From: Paulinella micropora
Lineage: Eukaryota > Cercozoa > Imbricatea > Euglyphida
Length of the DNA: 64,000 nt
Assembly (NCBI GenBank): GCA_009731375.1
Contig: BJOX01000034.1
Coordinates: 599,873 to 663,872, forward strand
Direction of reading: 5' to 3'
Shown here: one piece after another, positions 11,971 to 21,895 of the stretch
Numbering within the stretch: the first letter of the stretch is position 1
How the letters are laid out: each line of letters opens with the position of its first letter
Notes under the pieces: model-generated
Databases searched by the model: none
Told to the model about the DNA's origin: nothing
Seen by the model: only the letters and a program-made list of their open reading frames with translations
Made by a program: the position numbers and the translations under genes

Positions 11971-13796
11971 ATATAGTTTCAGCACGAAACCTGAGTGCTG
12001 CGGTTTCAATTTGGAATCTCACCCTCACAGAGCACAAGAGCTGGAAGAAACAGCTTCTCCCCTCTGAGGACGATTCAACAGCAGCTGCCCAAGCCCGGGA
12101 CACCCTTAACGAGCTGCTTGATACAATCGAACAGCATCAGTGGACCTGGGTGAGTAGGATGGCAACGAAGTTCAAATACTTCAAGGCCACCATGGTGTTT
12201 GAGAAGGCTATTAGAGGTGGTAAGGCGGTGGAGAAGAAAATCGCTCCCCATCCGGCAGTAAAGCTCTATTGGGGCTTCCTCGCTATGTGCGAGTTAGTAG
12301 CACAGACCATCAGTGACATCCTCCGAATTTGCCTAGCGAACGAGGTTCATGTCACATATGGCAATGATGGCAGAGCAACTGTCGTCCCAGAGGGAACGAC
12401 ATTCGTCTTCTTTCACAAGGCGGTAGTTGTCCCGCCCCAGGGAAACCAAGGGGGTGGCGGACACAACCGACCTTCAAACACCACGGAAGAACAAAAGAAA
12501 GCGAACGACAAATTGGTCGAACGAGCTCTGACTCGGCTTGACAAGGCCACAACTTTTGACTATGGCAAGTATAACCCGCAAGTCAATATTGATTATGGCG
12601 AAGGTATCTTGCTTTTGTTGGGCTATACGTGTCTAGACAGCACGATTGGACAGTTCAGTCTAACCGCTGCAGACACTAAACAGATGTTAGCCAACAAAGC
12701 CAGTCGTTGGGCATCCCAAGACTTGTTAACGCACAAATGGCCACAATGGGATGAGGAAGCGGGCCGACTGATTCAAGGGAGACAATTGAAGCCTCCCGGC
12801 CGACCTCATTACCTGCTCGAACAATTTGTAAAGGGGGCCAACTGGGGTTTCATGTGCGACCCTGTTATCGTCGCCGACCTGGTGTCGGCAATGGCACAAC
12901 GTATGTGGGAAGCCGATGTGCCACACAACGAAATCGTGGACCTTCCACAAAAGCTGATCACGCCCCTAGTTCGCGCTGATTTGGCGATGTTACTAGTGGC
13001 AGTCCTTAAGGGCATCGCTAGAGCAACGACCACCAAAGGCCGAACAACGGGGGAAAGATACATTCGCAACGTCTTGCCACAGGCACAGGATGCCGATGAC
13101 CGCGCATTCTCGCTTCAGAGTTTTCGCGTTGACCGATTGGTCGAAGTATCAGCGTGGGATGCAACTTTTGTGAAGAGGATCTTCGGCTCTAAAGCGAACA
13201 AGGACGAACGTATGCGGCGGGCAAACATCTTGCTGCAGGCCATGCAGGCTGTGGGATTGTCGTTGCCTGATCATCAGGCCAAGGCAAACGAACCACAGTT
13301 CGACATACTGTCCTTCGTCACATCCACCTCATGGGGAGACCACTCTTATACGGGGTCCAGCTCCTATCAGAGATCCCCCTCGAGTTCACCTAACCCATAC
13401 TGGTCATCGTCATCGAGCTCATCGAGCTCCTCGAACCCGTATTGGGGCCAGGGGCCGCGACATTCTCCAAACCCATACGCATCTACATCTTCTCCAGCGG
13501 GGGTTAGCCCTAACCCATATGCCCAACAATCTACTTCGGGGTTTCATTCTCCACCACCGGTGGGCTCGACATCGCCACCGCATACGTACCAAGCACCACA
13601 GTTTACCATGCCCATGTACTCACCACCGCCCATACCACCCCCCATGTTACCTCCCACACCACCGCCGGTTAGCCAGACACAAGGGGCCCCGCCCCCACGT
13701 CAGCCGGCGACAAAGAAAAAGAAAACACGTACAATCCCACGGCAAACCAATCAACCTCTCAGCTCATTAGCAATCGACCCTGGTCCGGCTGGATGA
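11898..13796 (+). CDS. Retroelement A, gag-like protein, main part
   Basis: An open frame of about 630 codons with no ATG near its 5' end, so it is probably entered by frameshift or splicing from the preceding frame. The first 450 residues are a mostly helical-looking globular region with many W and basic residues. Residues from about 470 to the end are low complexity: Ser-rich blocks, four NPYW or NPYA repeats, then Pro-rich segments and a basic KKKKTRT patch. No CCHC knuckle is seen. The order fits a capsid-like domain with a flexible, nucleic-acid-binding tail. The family is not identified, and the gag assignment rests on the retropepsin downstream. Confidence 0.5.
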   Translation, partial: RTSYRHKVAQLGRVASVISEIQAWNIVSARNLSAAVSIWNLTLTEHKSWKKQLLPSEDDSTAAAQARDTLNELLDTIEQHQWTWVSRMATKFKYFKATMVFEKAIRGGKAVEKKIAPHPAVKLYWGFLAMCELVAQTISDILRICLANEVHVTYGNDGRATVVPEGTTFVFFHKAVVVPPQGNQGGGGHNRPSNTTEEQKKANDKLVERALTRLDKATTFDYGKYNPQVNIDYGEGILLLLGYTCLDSTIGQFSLTAADTKQMLANKASRWASQDLLTHKWPQWDEEAGRLIQGRQLKPPGRPHYLLEQFVKGANWGFMCDPVIVADLVSAMAQRMWEADVPHNEIVDLPQKLITPLVRADLAMLLVAVLKGIARATTTKGRTTGERYIRNVLPQAQDADDRAFSLQSFRVDRLVEVSAWDATFVKRIFGSKANKDERMRRANILLQAMQAVGLSLPDHQAKANEPQFDILSFVTSTSWGDHSYTGSSSYQRSPSSSPNPYWSSSSSSSSSSNPYWGQGPRHSPNPYASTSSPAGVSPNPYAQQSTSGFHSPPPVGSTSPPHTYQAPQFTMPMYSPPPIPPPMLPPTPPPVSQTQGAPPPRQPATKKKKTRTIPRQTNQPLSSLAIDPGPAG

Positions 13797-13947
13797 CCGT
13801 ACGGGGTACAGAGGTTGGACGCTTGGCAACCCGCCAAGTCTAACCAAATAATTTGTGTGATTATTTTCACCACGCACTGGCTTTTAACTGCTTACCAGAA
13901 CGTCGATTTTGGGTGTGTCCTTGCCTCATGGGAAAGTCGTGTCAACG

Positions 13948-15162
13948 ATGGCACACATTCCCGGGCACCCCACAGCACCCAATAGCGATGAGGCGGTATA
14001 TACGCAGATACAAGGAGAGTCGAAGGTCAAGAGGCCGGAAGATGGCGATTGGGTGCCTTGCCCGAAACAGCAGGCACACATGAACTTGCCATTCCCAGAC
14101 GTTGATGAACACGGACGGGTCTCTCTGATGCCAAACGGGCACGTGGCGAGTTGGTGCGCCGCCTTCGATGCGGAAGCCGAAATGCTCAAGAGCCAATTCC
14201 CGGCGGCCGACAAGTTCGCGGCATACATGCCCGGTCAGGAGACACTCCTGAGCCAGATGGGTAAGCCCACAGCACGCAAACGCAAACGCAAAAGCAAACG
14301 CAAGCAACGCGTCATATGTGTTGTGCAGGCCAAGGCCAGCCAGCAGGACACAAGTCCTCCAAGAAGCGCAAATTCAAGTCCTAGACAATCAACGGAAAGG
14401 ACACACCCCGGGGCACGTAAGCGGGTGCGTTTTGCACACCCGTTGGAAACAATAGCCACCGCAGAGGGTGATGGACTAGCTGTCGGGACAGGCGCAGTAG
14501 TAACAGAAACACTAGTTGATAGGGTGATGGTAACGGAGGCCACACCAACGCCAGGTCAGGTGACACAAGCCGATATTGAGTCACCGACGGCTAGGGTTGC
14601 TGTGTCCCCACCCGCACCAGTAGTAGATAAGACAAAAAGAATGGAGGCAACACCAACGCCAGGTCAGGTGACACAAGTCAGTATAGAGTCACCGACGGCT
14701 AGGGTTGCTGTGCCCCCTTCTACACCGCAAGTAGATAGTTTTACGGGGGTCACAGACCCCTCGATCACAGTCAATAGTACTGCTACGGCAGGGGTGAGCG
14801 CAGGGATAACAGAGGGGCACAACAGTAGTCGTGGCCGTACACCTTCACCTGAGGTAACGACCATCCGCAATAATGTACAGGCGGACCCTCACCCATCTCC
14901 ACAGGCGGCTAGTGAGGATGATGGTAAAATGGACGGGCTAAGTTGCCGTGTCCGCACAGCGGACACCTGCGTAAGCAAGGCAGGTTCCATCCCAGTCGCC
15001 TCACTACAGAAAACAGCCCTTTTTGAGAACAAGGTGATTGGCATTAAAGCCAGAGCAAAACAACAAATAGCACCTCAACGGTCTTTGCTCGGTCGTGGAC
15101 ACCTTGGTGGACGCGGACAAGCTTGGCGACGCACAACGCCGGATGGCACGCAGGTATGCTGA
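13948..15162 (+). CDS. Retroelement A, second frame (Pol N-terminal or nucleocapsid-like)
   Basis: Begins at ATG 13948 (MAHIPGH) and is open for about 400 codons. The N-terminal 100 residues contain one C-P box and a segment rich in F, A and P. A strongly basic stretch follows (RKRKRKSKRKQR). Then comes a low-complexity linker with two direct repeats of EATPTPGQVTQ-x-x-IESPTARVAV. It lies 150 bp after the gag-like stop and ahead of a retropepsin-like frame. A frameshift near 15100-15160 appears to separate the two, because the frame at 15095-15286 carries the continuation (LVDADKLGDAQRR...). Function not known. Confidence 0.45.
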   Translation: MAHIPGHPTAPNSDEAVYTQIQGESKVKRPEDGDWVPCPKQQAHMNLPFPDVDEHGRVSLMPNGHVASWCAAFDAEAEMLKSQFPAADKFAAYMPGQETLLSQMGKPTARKRKRKSKRKQRVICVVQAKASQQDTSPPRSANSSPRQSTERTHPGARKRVRFAHPLETIATAEGDGLAVGTGAVVTETLVDRVMVTEATPTPGQVTQADIESPTARVAVSPPAPVVDKTKRMEATPTPGQVTQVSIESPTARVAVPPSTPQVDSFTGVTDPSITVNSTATAGVSAGITEGHNSSRGRTPSPEVTTIRNNVQADPHPSPQAASEDDGKMDGLSCRVRTADTCVSKAGSIPVASLQKTALFENKVIGIKARAKQQIAPQRSLLGRGHLGGRGQAWRRTTPDGTQVC

Positions 15163-15236
15163 GATGGAACTGCAACAAGCCCTCATGTCGACAGCCGAAC
15201 CCCAGGACCTCCCTGCAGCGGAGGCAAGGGACATGA

Positions 15237-15690
15237 GCTACACCCGTCTATTTAGGCGGGAGCTCAACGCCCACGGACACCGGTAACGATAGCATGGCAC
15301 AAATCACCTTCGCGGGAAAAAGATTTATAGATAAATTCGGAAAGTTATTCGATTTCACGCGCGAAGGGAAGCTCGGATATATCCGGGGTGCTAACGACGG
15401 AAGAAGTGCGATTATTGGTCGTATACCGTTGACGGTGAAATTCCCGACTGGCATGACGTACACAATACACGTCTTGGTAGTGCCAGATTTCCCGGGAACG
15501 ATAGTGCTGGGTAAACCTGATCTGAAGATGATGGAAGCTCAGCTTTTATTAGGGCAGGATGTACTTAAGTATGGAAGGGGCCGACATGTGGCGGAATACC
15601 CCATACTTAACCCTAGTCCAGAACGTCCGGTAGATCATCCGTATAGAGGGAGAGCGCAGGTGACCTTGATCCCGCCCCGGGGCCGTCAGA
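15237..15690 (+). pseudogene. Retroelement A, retropepsin-like aspartic protease, truncated
   Basis: The frame reads YLGGSSTPTDTGNDSMAQIT, placing a DTG catalytic triad at 15276-15284. It continues through a flap-like region to a VLVVPDFPGTIVLGKPDL segment, which matches the retroviral-protease hydrophobic-LG ending. Retropepsins cleave Gag-Pol polyproteins. The catalytic triad is intact, but the frame is split from the upstream polyprotein. The element breaks off near 15690, where gag sequence of a different retroelement begins on the opposite strand. Reverse transcriptase and integrase of this element are absent. Confidence 0.6.
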
Positions 15691-16168
15691 TCATTTTGGG
15701 GTCCCAATCCGTCAAAACGCGAGGGTTGGCTTTGAGGACGAGGTACTTCAGCTCGTCTAACGTGCGAGTCGGCGGAATACCTCTCCTCTTTCGTTCTTCC
15801 TGCATGGACTCTATGTGTTGTATCTCCATAGGGGAGACATATCGCCGGGCTACCTCATACTTATGGGCTTCCTCGGCCACTAGGCCTTCGTTCTTCAGCT
15901 GCCTAAAAAGCTTCTGCAAGCGTGTGATAAAGGTTGCCAGATCTTCCTTCGCTCGTTGCTTCATGTCATTCCTGTAGCTTGGGCCAAAAGATTTGGTGAC
16001 ATCGTAAACTATGTTTACTTTCCATCGTGAGTCTACACGGTAATCTAACCAAACCCATGGCAAAAGTTGCAGGGACTTCACGTAGGAGTCCTTCAAAGAG
16101 ATCTTTGCTGCCCACATGCTGTGCCAGCGGGCGTAACACGCTGCTGTGTCCGTATACCATGCGGTATG
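15690..16168 (-). pseudogene. Gag fragment, inverted segment
   Basis: On the minus strand a frame runs AWYTDTAACYARW...TDWDPKMI. A related segment (LKANPPTLTDWDPKMI) at about 28805-28860 continues directly into SDSSRRPPRKEK. Here that continuation starts at 16169 on the opposite strand. So this 480-bp block is inverted relative to the downstream half of the same gag gene. The family looks like a copia-type Gag, with a helical body and a CCHC-like knuckle further on. It is non-functional as arranged. Confidence 0.6.
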
Positions 16169-17005
16169 GAGGGTCCGACTCCAGCCGACGCCCTCCTCGC
16201 AAGGAGAAGGCCAAGCCGAGCATCAAGAAGACGAGGACCAAGTGGCCCCGCGACATCCCTTCGGGCAGTCAACTGCAAGTCGTGGCGAAGCAAGCATCGG
16301 CGACCCATTCGCAAAGCAAGCCGAAATCCGGCCCGAAACCAGACCGACGCAAAGGCAGTGCGTCTTTGAGTTCTCGTTCGGCGGGTGTATGTCAACCAGG
16401 ACATTACGCTTCTGTGGAGCCAACGCTATCGAGATCACCAAGCCGGCCCCGTGGATGAAGGACTCCGCTAAGGAGAATCGCCCAACGCACAACAAGAACG
16501 CCGATCCCTCTTCCTACTGCAGACACTTCGGGAAGGTAGACAAACCAAACCACACTCTAGAAGTCTGTAGGACACGCATGCGCGACTTGGAGAAGGGACT
16601 CAACTCGCACTGGTGCCCTCCGCGGTCTTCGAAGCAACGCTCCGGTCCCGGACCGAAGGATCGCCGCGGCAAAGATTGCAAGGAGTCCTCGATGTCGGCG
16701 GTGATGACCGCCCAGGCGACCGCGGATGCCCCCGACCAGGTACGAACCAAAATATATTTGACGCCGAGACCGACACGGCTCTTGAATGCCGCTATGTCGC
16801 TCCCGGACGTCCGCGTAAGGCAAATTTCCTTCAAGGACGAGTATATATCGCGTCCTACATCGGTCCAGGGTATATCGACTCCCAGGTCGCCCTCACCTTT
16901 ACAGGTGTTGCACTGAAATGCAGAAACGTTTGTCACCCGGGTCATCCTGAGGGCACATTCGAGCCCGAGGCCTCATACACACTATGGAAGGTTCGCACTT
17001 CATAA
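16169..17005 (+). pseudogene. Gag nucleocapsid fragment, copy 1
   Basis: Homologous to 28872-29485. Frames are broken but show SDSSRRPPRKEKAKPS, a basic linker, then a zinc-knuckle-like YCRHFGK...NHTLEVC. The equivalent segment near 29200 reads CAYCKHFGK...NHSLEVC (Cys-x2-Cys-x10-His-x4-Cys). In this copy the first Cys is Ser, so zinc binding is probably lost. Downstream, frames end near 17005 without a recognisable protease. Confidence 0.55.
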
Positions 17006-18463
17006 TTTCTACGACTACGAGATTTTTGATATTTTTTTTACCATGTTTTTCCCAAAACTTTGAATCGATCTATCTCCTTCAATCCTTGCGCCGCGGTTTT
17101 TAACGAAAATTTCAGGTTAGGAACCTCATGTGTTATATTTTCATTCCACAAAAAAGAATTACAAAATTTTCAATTTTGACTTCGTACCGGCTACTTAACG
17201 GTTACAAAATTTTGAAAAAACACTCAAATTTGGCACTATTAAAGCAAAAAAATTCCAAAAATAGTTTTTTTCAGATTTTTTGATTAATATTTTCTAAAAA
17301 TTTAGGTCACCATTAGGCTAGCCAACTCAAAAGAAAACTGTGAGCTGTTTTTCTCTTCAGTTTTCATCGAGTTGAACAGGAAATTTTCATCAAAATTACT
17401 AGTTTTTTCATGTCTCTGAAAACTGGCTAGAAACCGAAGAAATATTGCTTCAAACCACGGCTAAATATGCGCAAACTCGAATTCAAACATCAATCTACAA
17501 ATCCCCAAAAAGTCTTTACAAATTTTTGAATTTTGAATTATAGCCGTTACGAAATAGAAGTGACTTGTTTAGGCACAAGACTTGATTTTGAAAACTGGAT
17601 GGAAACTGAGGTTCAAACTGAAAGCAGTGCTGGAAAACTGGCAGGATCGAATGACAGGAAGTAGATGTTCAAAAAAATTAAGCATCGAAAGTATTGAGAA
17701 GCTCAAACATCATTTTTGAAGTGCGTGAAAATTGAATTTTCTGTAGTCAGCAGCGGCGTTGCTTCTTAAATCATAGAAAATTTCAAGATAATAACTAGTG
17801 CAACTCATGCAAACTGGTTGTAATCTATAATTAAACAAATAGTAAGTGTTCTTTACAAATCTTTATTAAAGAATTACAAAGTTTGAATTTTGAATTCGTA
17901 CCGGCTACTTAACGGTTAATACCATTTTTTAAAAACTCTCGAATTTTGTATCATGCGAAATTTTTTTCAAAAATAGTTTTTTCTCAGATTTCTTTTTTAA
18001 TTTTCTAAAAATTTAAGTCATCTTCAAGCTAGCGCACTCGAAAGAAAACTGGTGAGCTATTATTCTCTTCAGTTTTCATCGTGTTGAACACGAATTTTTC
18101 ACTAAAATTACTAGTTTTTTCATGTCTCTGAAAACTGGCTAGAAACTGAAGAAATATTGCTTCAAACCACTGCAAATGTGCGCAAACTCGAAATCAGACA
18201 TCAATCTACAAATCCCCAAAGATCTTCACAAATGTTTGAATTTTGAATTATAGCCGTTACGAAATAGAAGTGACTTGTTTTGGCACTAGTACTAGAGAAA
18301 ATATAATTTTCTCGCACTTTGAAAATGATGTCTGAGCTTAAGGAAATATCATGCACCAATTGTTGAGGAAATGACAAAAAAAACAAATATTAACAATCTA
18401 GCAGTAGAGATAGAAAAAAAGTTTGAAAGCCTGTATTTTTGAAAGTGTGTATTTTTTTTTTGT
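17006..18463. repeat. AT-rich host repeat, two diverged tandem units plus shuffled blocks
   Basis: Units at about 17155-17590 and 17875-18290 share gtaccggctacttaacggtta, a ctagttttttcatgtctctg block and a tatagccgttacgaaatag block, offset by about 710 bp. A block at 17578-17695 recurs inverted at about 24830-24945, and a block at 17745-17862 recurs in direct orientation at about 24948-25062. A 40-bp block at 17702-17742 recurs inverted at 18297-18338. These repeats therefore flank the AT-rich island on both sides. No gene seen. Confidence 0.7.
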
Positions 18464-19696
18464 TTAAATCTGGTCTTCAATCCAGTTCAATGAAGCGTAA
18501 ATGCTCGCCGTTCCACCGCTTGTATTTTGTGCGGATATAGTAAATGTCTTGCCTGACCCTATCTTGATATTATATTGAGACAAATCAATATATATGGATG
18601 ACCCACCAGACAATACATATGTGAATATCACACTTCCACCCGTTCTTGTTGTCCCCGCCGTATCAACCTCTGCTAACGATGTGTTTGTATCGTAATTTGA
18701 ATAAGAAGGTGTTCCTCCCAATGTGGTATTAAGAATAATTCTCGCAATACATGTTTTAGTATCAGAATTACTTATACACAAATTCTCAAAGTAGATTATG
18801 TTGTAATTCGTTTTGCTGTTGAATGTGGCGCGGTTTCTAATAGTAAATATGGCATTCTCAGTTGCTCCTATAGTTTTTACATTGTCATACGAGTTTGTTA
18901 TAGCAATAGTCCGATCAATAACCCCTTCAACTGCCAAAAACATACTCGCCGTTTTCATAACAACGGATTGAAGGCTTGACGAATATGCCTTCGCATAAAT
19001 AGCAAATGCCGCCTGATCTAATGATGGAGTAGTAGCAGTGCTCGCATATTTAATCGCATGAATTATCTCCATTCGTCCAGTTCGCGGGTTTTCAACTTTG
19101 AATGTAATCTGCCCGCTACCCAGATATTGGACGACTATTTCAAACACATTCAATTTAGTGAAATCAATCGCGGGGAAGTTTCCCGTATTATTACATTTAT
19201 CAACATTCCACGCATATTGACTAACTACATTTTCAACACTCCCCGCCGTTCTCACAACGGACATTCCCAAACTTGATTGTCTAAAACATAAATTGTCTGC
19301 TGGTGTGCCTATGCCGATATCGCAATTGAAAGCATCTGCCGCGATAGATGACGGAAACAATGCGGAAAATCTAGCAACCAAGCCCATGCCACTTCTATAT
19401 TTTGCTCTCTCTATAGTCGTAATCTGTGCGGTTGAATTACCTGAGGCCGATGTCGTTAAAACCGCCATTGAATTAGCAGTTGATACCACCCCGCCGTTTG
19501 TTTCTGTTTTGTCAAAGAAACGAGTATTAATACCATATGTAAATACATTTTGTAATACTGGCGATAAAGTGGCCGTTCTCAATTCTCCGAAGGCCGTTGT
19601 TGGTAAAGCATCTTTAATATTATCTATTGATAAAGAAGATGATGACGATGTAGATGATGACGATGGAGTGCTCGTGCTTTGACCAAAAAGGTTCAT
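18464..19696 (-). CDS. Putative virion fibre or receptor-binding protein
   Basis: 410 residues. After a Ser/Thr-rich N-terminus (about residues 8-24), a segment FGELRTATLSPVLQNVF and an alternating small/hydrophobic pattern suggest a beta-rich structural protein. The C-terminus (SGKTFTISAQNTSGGTASIY, then NWIEDQI) resembles the endings of tail-fibre or spike proteins of large DNA viruses and phages. There is no signal peptide, and cysteines are few. It is the leftmost gene of the AT-rich island and is divergent from the next gene across a 75-bp spacer. The assignment comes from overall look, not a diagnostic motif. It could instead be another secreted or surface protein of the element. Confidence 0.45.
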   Translation of the reverse strand: MNLFGQSTSTPSSSSTSSSSSLSIDNIKDALPTTAFGELRTATLSPVLQNVFTYGINTRFFDKTETNGGVVSTANSMAVLTTSASGNSTAQITTIERAKYRSGMGLVARFSALFPSSIAADAFNCDIGIGTPADNLCFRQSSLGMSVVRTAGSVENVVSQYAWNVDKCNNTGNFPAIDFTKLNVFEIVVQYLGSGQITFKVENPRTGRMEIIHAIKYASTATTPSLDQAAFAIYAKAYSSSLQSVVMKTASMFLAVEGVIDRTIAITNSYDNVKTIGATENAIFTIRNRATFNSKTNYNIIYFENLCISNSDTKTCIARIILNTTLGGTPSYSNYDTNTSLAEVDTAGTTRTGGSVIFTYVLSGGSSIYIDLSQYNIKIGSGKTFTISAQNTSGGTASIYASLNWIEDQI

Positions 19697-19771
19697 TCTA
19701 TATCATAATATGTAAGTCTTTTTTTTTTCAAAAATAGACTAATCTTATATTATAAGATATTTATATAAATC
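19697..19771. promoter_or_regulatory. Divergent intergenic spacer of the island
   Basis: 75 bp, very AT-rich (runs of T and TATA-like tatattataaga), between the divergent starts at 19696 and 19772. It is a likely bidirectional promoter. No known operator motif is recognised. Confidence 0.35.
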
Positions 19772-20047
19772 ATGTCAATAATAATACACGAATTGCCCGC
19801 GGATATCGTTGGCCACATTAAAACCTTTGTTTATGCAGAAATGCCCCTGACGAAATATGGAGAAGAATTTTGTAATATATGCGGTTTGTCTCGCACATTC
19901 CGATCGCATCCTCCGATCATAGCAGGCAATTTCTATGGTGTGGATAGTATTGAGTTTTTCACAATCTGCTCCATTAAATGCTACAGGCGAGAGTCTAATC
20001 TTAGACTAAAATATGGAGAGCCACCTTTAGTCGTTGTTACGTATTAG
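19772..20047 (+). CDS. Small protein with two cysteine pairs
   Basis: 91 residues starting MSIIIHELPADIVGHIKTF. It has CNIC at about residue 35 and CSIKC at about residue 68, which could bind one zinc ion. The opening hydrophobic LP-x-DIV-x-HI pattern is reminiscent of the start of F-box-like helices, but this is weak. Its end overlaps the convergent recombinase gene by 11 bp, as in compact viral genomes. Function unknown. Confidence 0.55.
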   Translation: MSIIIHELPADIVGHIKTFVYAEMPLTKYGEEFCNICGLSRTFRSHPPIIAGNFYGVDSIEFFTICSIKCYRRESNLRLKYGEPPLVVVTY

Positions 20048-21362
20048 CTTTCTTTTTAATTCTAGCACTTCTTCTTAATGGTTGCTTCACTTCTTCTGGT
20101 TGCTTCACTTCTTCTGGTTGCTTCACTTCTTCTGGCTTTTCCTTCTTCTGCTTTACAAACTCATTGACGAGCACTGCTCCTATCCCGCTTAATTGCAGTA
20201 GTTTAGTATTTGTCATCTGCCCTTCGTAATCGTTCCATATTTTTTCCAATAATTCAAGTTTATCTGCACGGCTCGCTCTCTTTCCTAATGGTTCATATTT
20301 GCTTTCTTCTTCTCCGTTTTTGCTAACATTAGTTAAATTCAAGTATAAATCTATCTTTCTTCTTAACTCTTCAAGTTCTGTTTTAATCCCTTCTGCTTTA
20401 ATCTCCTCAGGGTCGGCCACATTTACCCACGAATACGAAAAACTTGTCATCATATCGCCGTGCCCCAGCACATTGCTTACCCATGTGTTATAGTTCTCCA
20501 ACTTTGGATTGGCAAAATTGGAATAAGATAAACTTGCATACAACTTTCTCAGCATTGAAGACCTTTGTTTATAATCCGCCAGCCACGGAAAGATTTTAAT
20601 TATTCGTTTGTTCAATTCATTGTTCTTTTGTTTATCAAGCACCCCTTCTTTGTTAATGATAACCGCTTTCTTTTTTCTAAAATAGTTTCTAATTGAATTT
20701 ACCTTTTCAATTACAAAAGCGGGAGTAAAAAGAATAACTGGCCTTTCTGTCCAATTCTTTTCTTGTCCCTCTCGCTTCTTCGCTAGATTATTCACTCTTA
20801 ACCAACTCGGCTTATCGGGCACCAGTTCATATGTATTTTTATCAAATATCTCTACAGGGCGGGCACCAGTTGCTATCATTAATGCAAGCAGTTTCAAATA
20901 CACATCATTGCTCATAATCATATCGTTCATTTTCGCCATCACATCCCGCACATCTATTTGTATTTTTTCTTCATTCTTTTGCTTCACATCTTTCTTGTAT
21001 CCTTCTACGATTTCAATTCTTTCATCTTCGTTCAAATTGAAGTATTTATCTAGTTTAGACATTTCATAAACTTTTTCACTTTGATTTGGTTTAATTGCCT
21101 TCATTCTAACTTCAGATATCCGTTGTCGTCTTGATTGCAAATTCGGATATATTAAGACATACTTGGGGTAAATAACTTTTAAGGCTTCAAGTGCTTCTTT
21201 CTCAGTTGTTGGATTACTAAATAATGTAATTATGGCTTTATGAAAAGCCATTGACGGCTTAGCATTAATTTCAAAAAAGTCAGACACAACATTATAAATT
21301 TTATGATCAGTGTCTGCTACTTTCAACTGCCTAACAAACTTTCTATCCTTCTCACTCCACAT
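20037..21362 (-). CDS. Protelomerase-like tyrosine recombinase (telomere resolvase)
   Basis: 441 residues. A catalytic-domain pattern is visible: ATGARPVEIF with Arg168, a lysine-rich hairpin near 195-202, MLRKLYASLSYSNF with Arg272, then VLGHGDMMTSFSY with His301 and Tyr310. The 9-residue His-to-Tyr spacing and the R-x-x-Y-A form of the second Arg box fit protelomerases better than ordinary integrases, which carry H-x-x-R. Protelomerases cut a palindromic site and rejoin the strands as covalently closed hairpin ends. The C-terminus has three PEEVKQ repeats and a basic RRSARIKKK tail, which could be a nuclear localisation or DNA-binding signal. The frame is intact and AT-rich. A large inverted repeat lies 2.4 kb away. 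A diverged phage-type integrase is the alternative. Confidence 0.7.
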   Translation of the reverse strand: MWSEKDRKFVRQLKVADTDHKIYNVVSDFFEINAKPSMAFHKAIITLFSNPTTEKEALEALKVIYPKYVLIYPNLQSRRQRISEVRMKAIKPNQSEKVYEMSKLDKYFNLNEDERIEIVEGYKKDVKQKNEEKIQIDVRDVMAKMNDMIMSNDVYLKLLALMIATGARPVEIFDKNTYELVPDKPSWLRVNNLAKKREGQEKNWTERPVILFTPAFVIEKVNSIRNYFRKKKAVIINKEGVLDKQKNNELNKRIIKIFPWLADYKQRSSMLRKLYASLSYSNFANPKLENYNTWVSNVLGHGDMMTSFSYSWVNVADPEEIKAEGIKTELEELRRKIDLYLNLTNVSKNGEEESKYEPLGKRASRADKLELLEKIWNDYEGQMTNTKLLQLSGIGAVLVNEFVKQKKEKPEEVKQPEEVKQPEEVKQPLRRSARIKKKANT

Positions 21363-21436
21363 TGACTGACCGGTGTATATTAAACAAGTCTATATTTTTT
21401 CTAAGTAATAAATAATATCAAAAGAAAGAGATTTAA

Positions 21437-21895
21437 TTAACGAATTTTCACGACCCAATTCACTAGGGCTGCCTCGTGATTCAACTTGGCCAAAGCAGTG
21501 AGGCTGTTGAAAATAATCAACTCCTCCTGCTCACCTCTCCCCTTGGATACCAAAAAATAGTATTTGTATTTTGGGTCTTTGAAAGTGGTATCATACTTTG
21601 CCTTTCCGTAAAGGCAATCGGGGTTTTCGTTGTGAGAGGATTTCCTCTCAAACAATTTAATAGTTTTCGGGGCTTTGATAAAAGCCTTTGACATCTCAAC
21701 GTATTTACCCGTAGTGGTTAAAACCACTCGGGACAGGTTGCCGAAGTTCATCCACGGACGAGGAATGACTTCTTTGCCTTCTGCAGGCGAAGGCGAAGGC
21801 ACCACGGCTTTGCCTTCTGCTTCCTCCTCCTCTTCTTCCTCCTCCTCGCGCTCCAAACCCATGGCCTCCATTTCTTCTGCGAGTTCCTCCGACAT
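21437..21895 (-). CDS. Acidic-leader protein of the AT-rich island
   Basis: Taken from the ATG at 21895 (MSEELAEEMEAMG), giving 152 residues. The open frame extends further upstream, but that part is rich in K and F and reads like leader sequence. An N-terminal run of nine glutamates is followed by a Pro/Lys linker. Then comes a compact domain of about 100 residues with PWMNFGNLSRVVLTTTGKY and KYKYYFLVSKGRGEQEELII. Basic and aromatic residues suggest nucleic-acid or protein binding, but no family is recognised. It lies 75 bp upstream of the recombinase on the same strand and may be co-expressed. Confidence 0.5.
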   Translation of the reverse strand: MSEELAEEMEAMGLEREEEEEEEEEAEGKAVVPSPSPAEGKEVIPRPWMNFGNLSRVVLTTTGKYVEMSKAFIKAPKTIKLFERKSSHNENPDCLYGKAKYDTTFKDPKYKYYFLVSKGRGEQEELIIFNSLTALAKLNHEAALVNWVVKIR

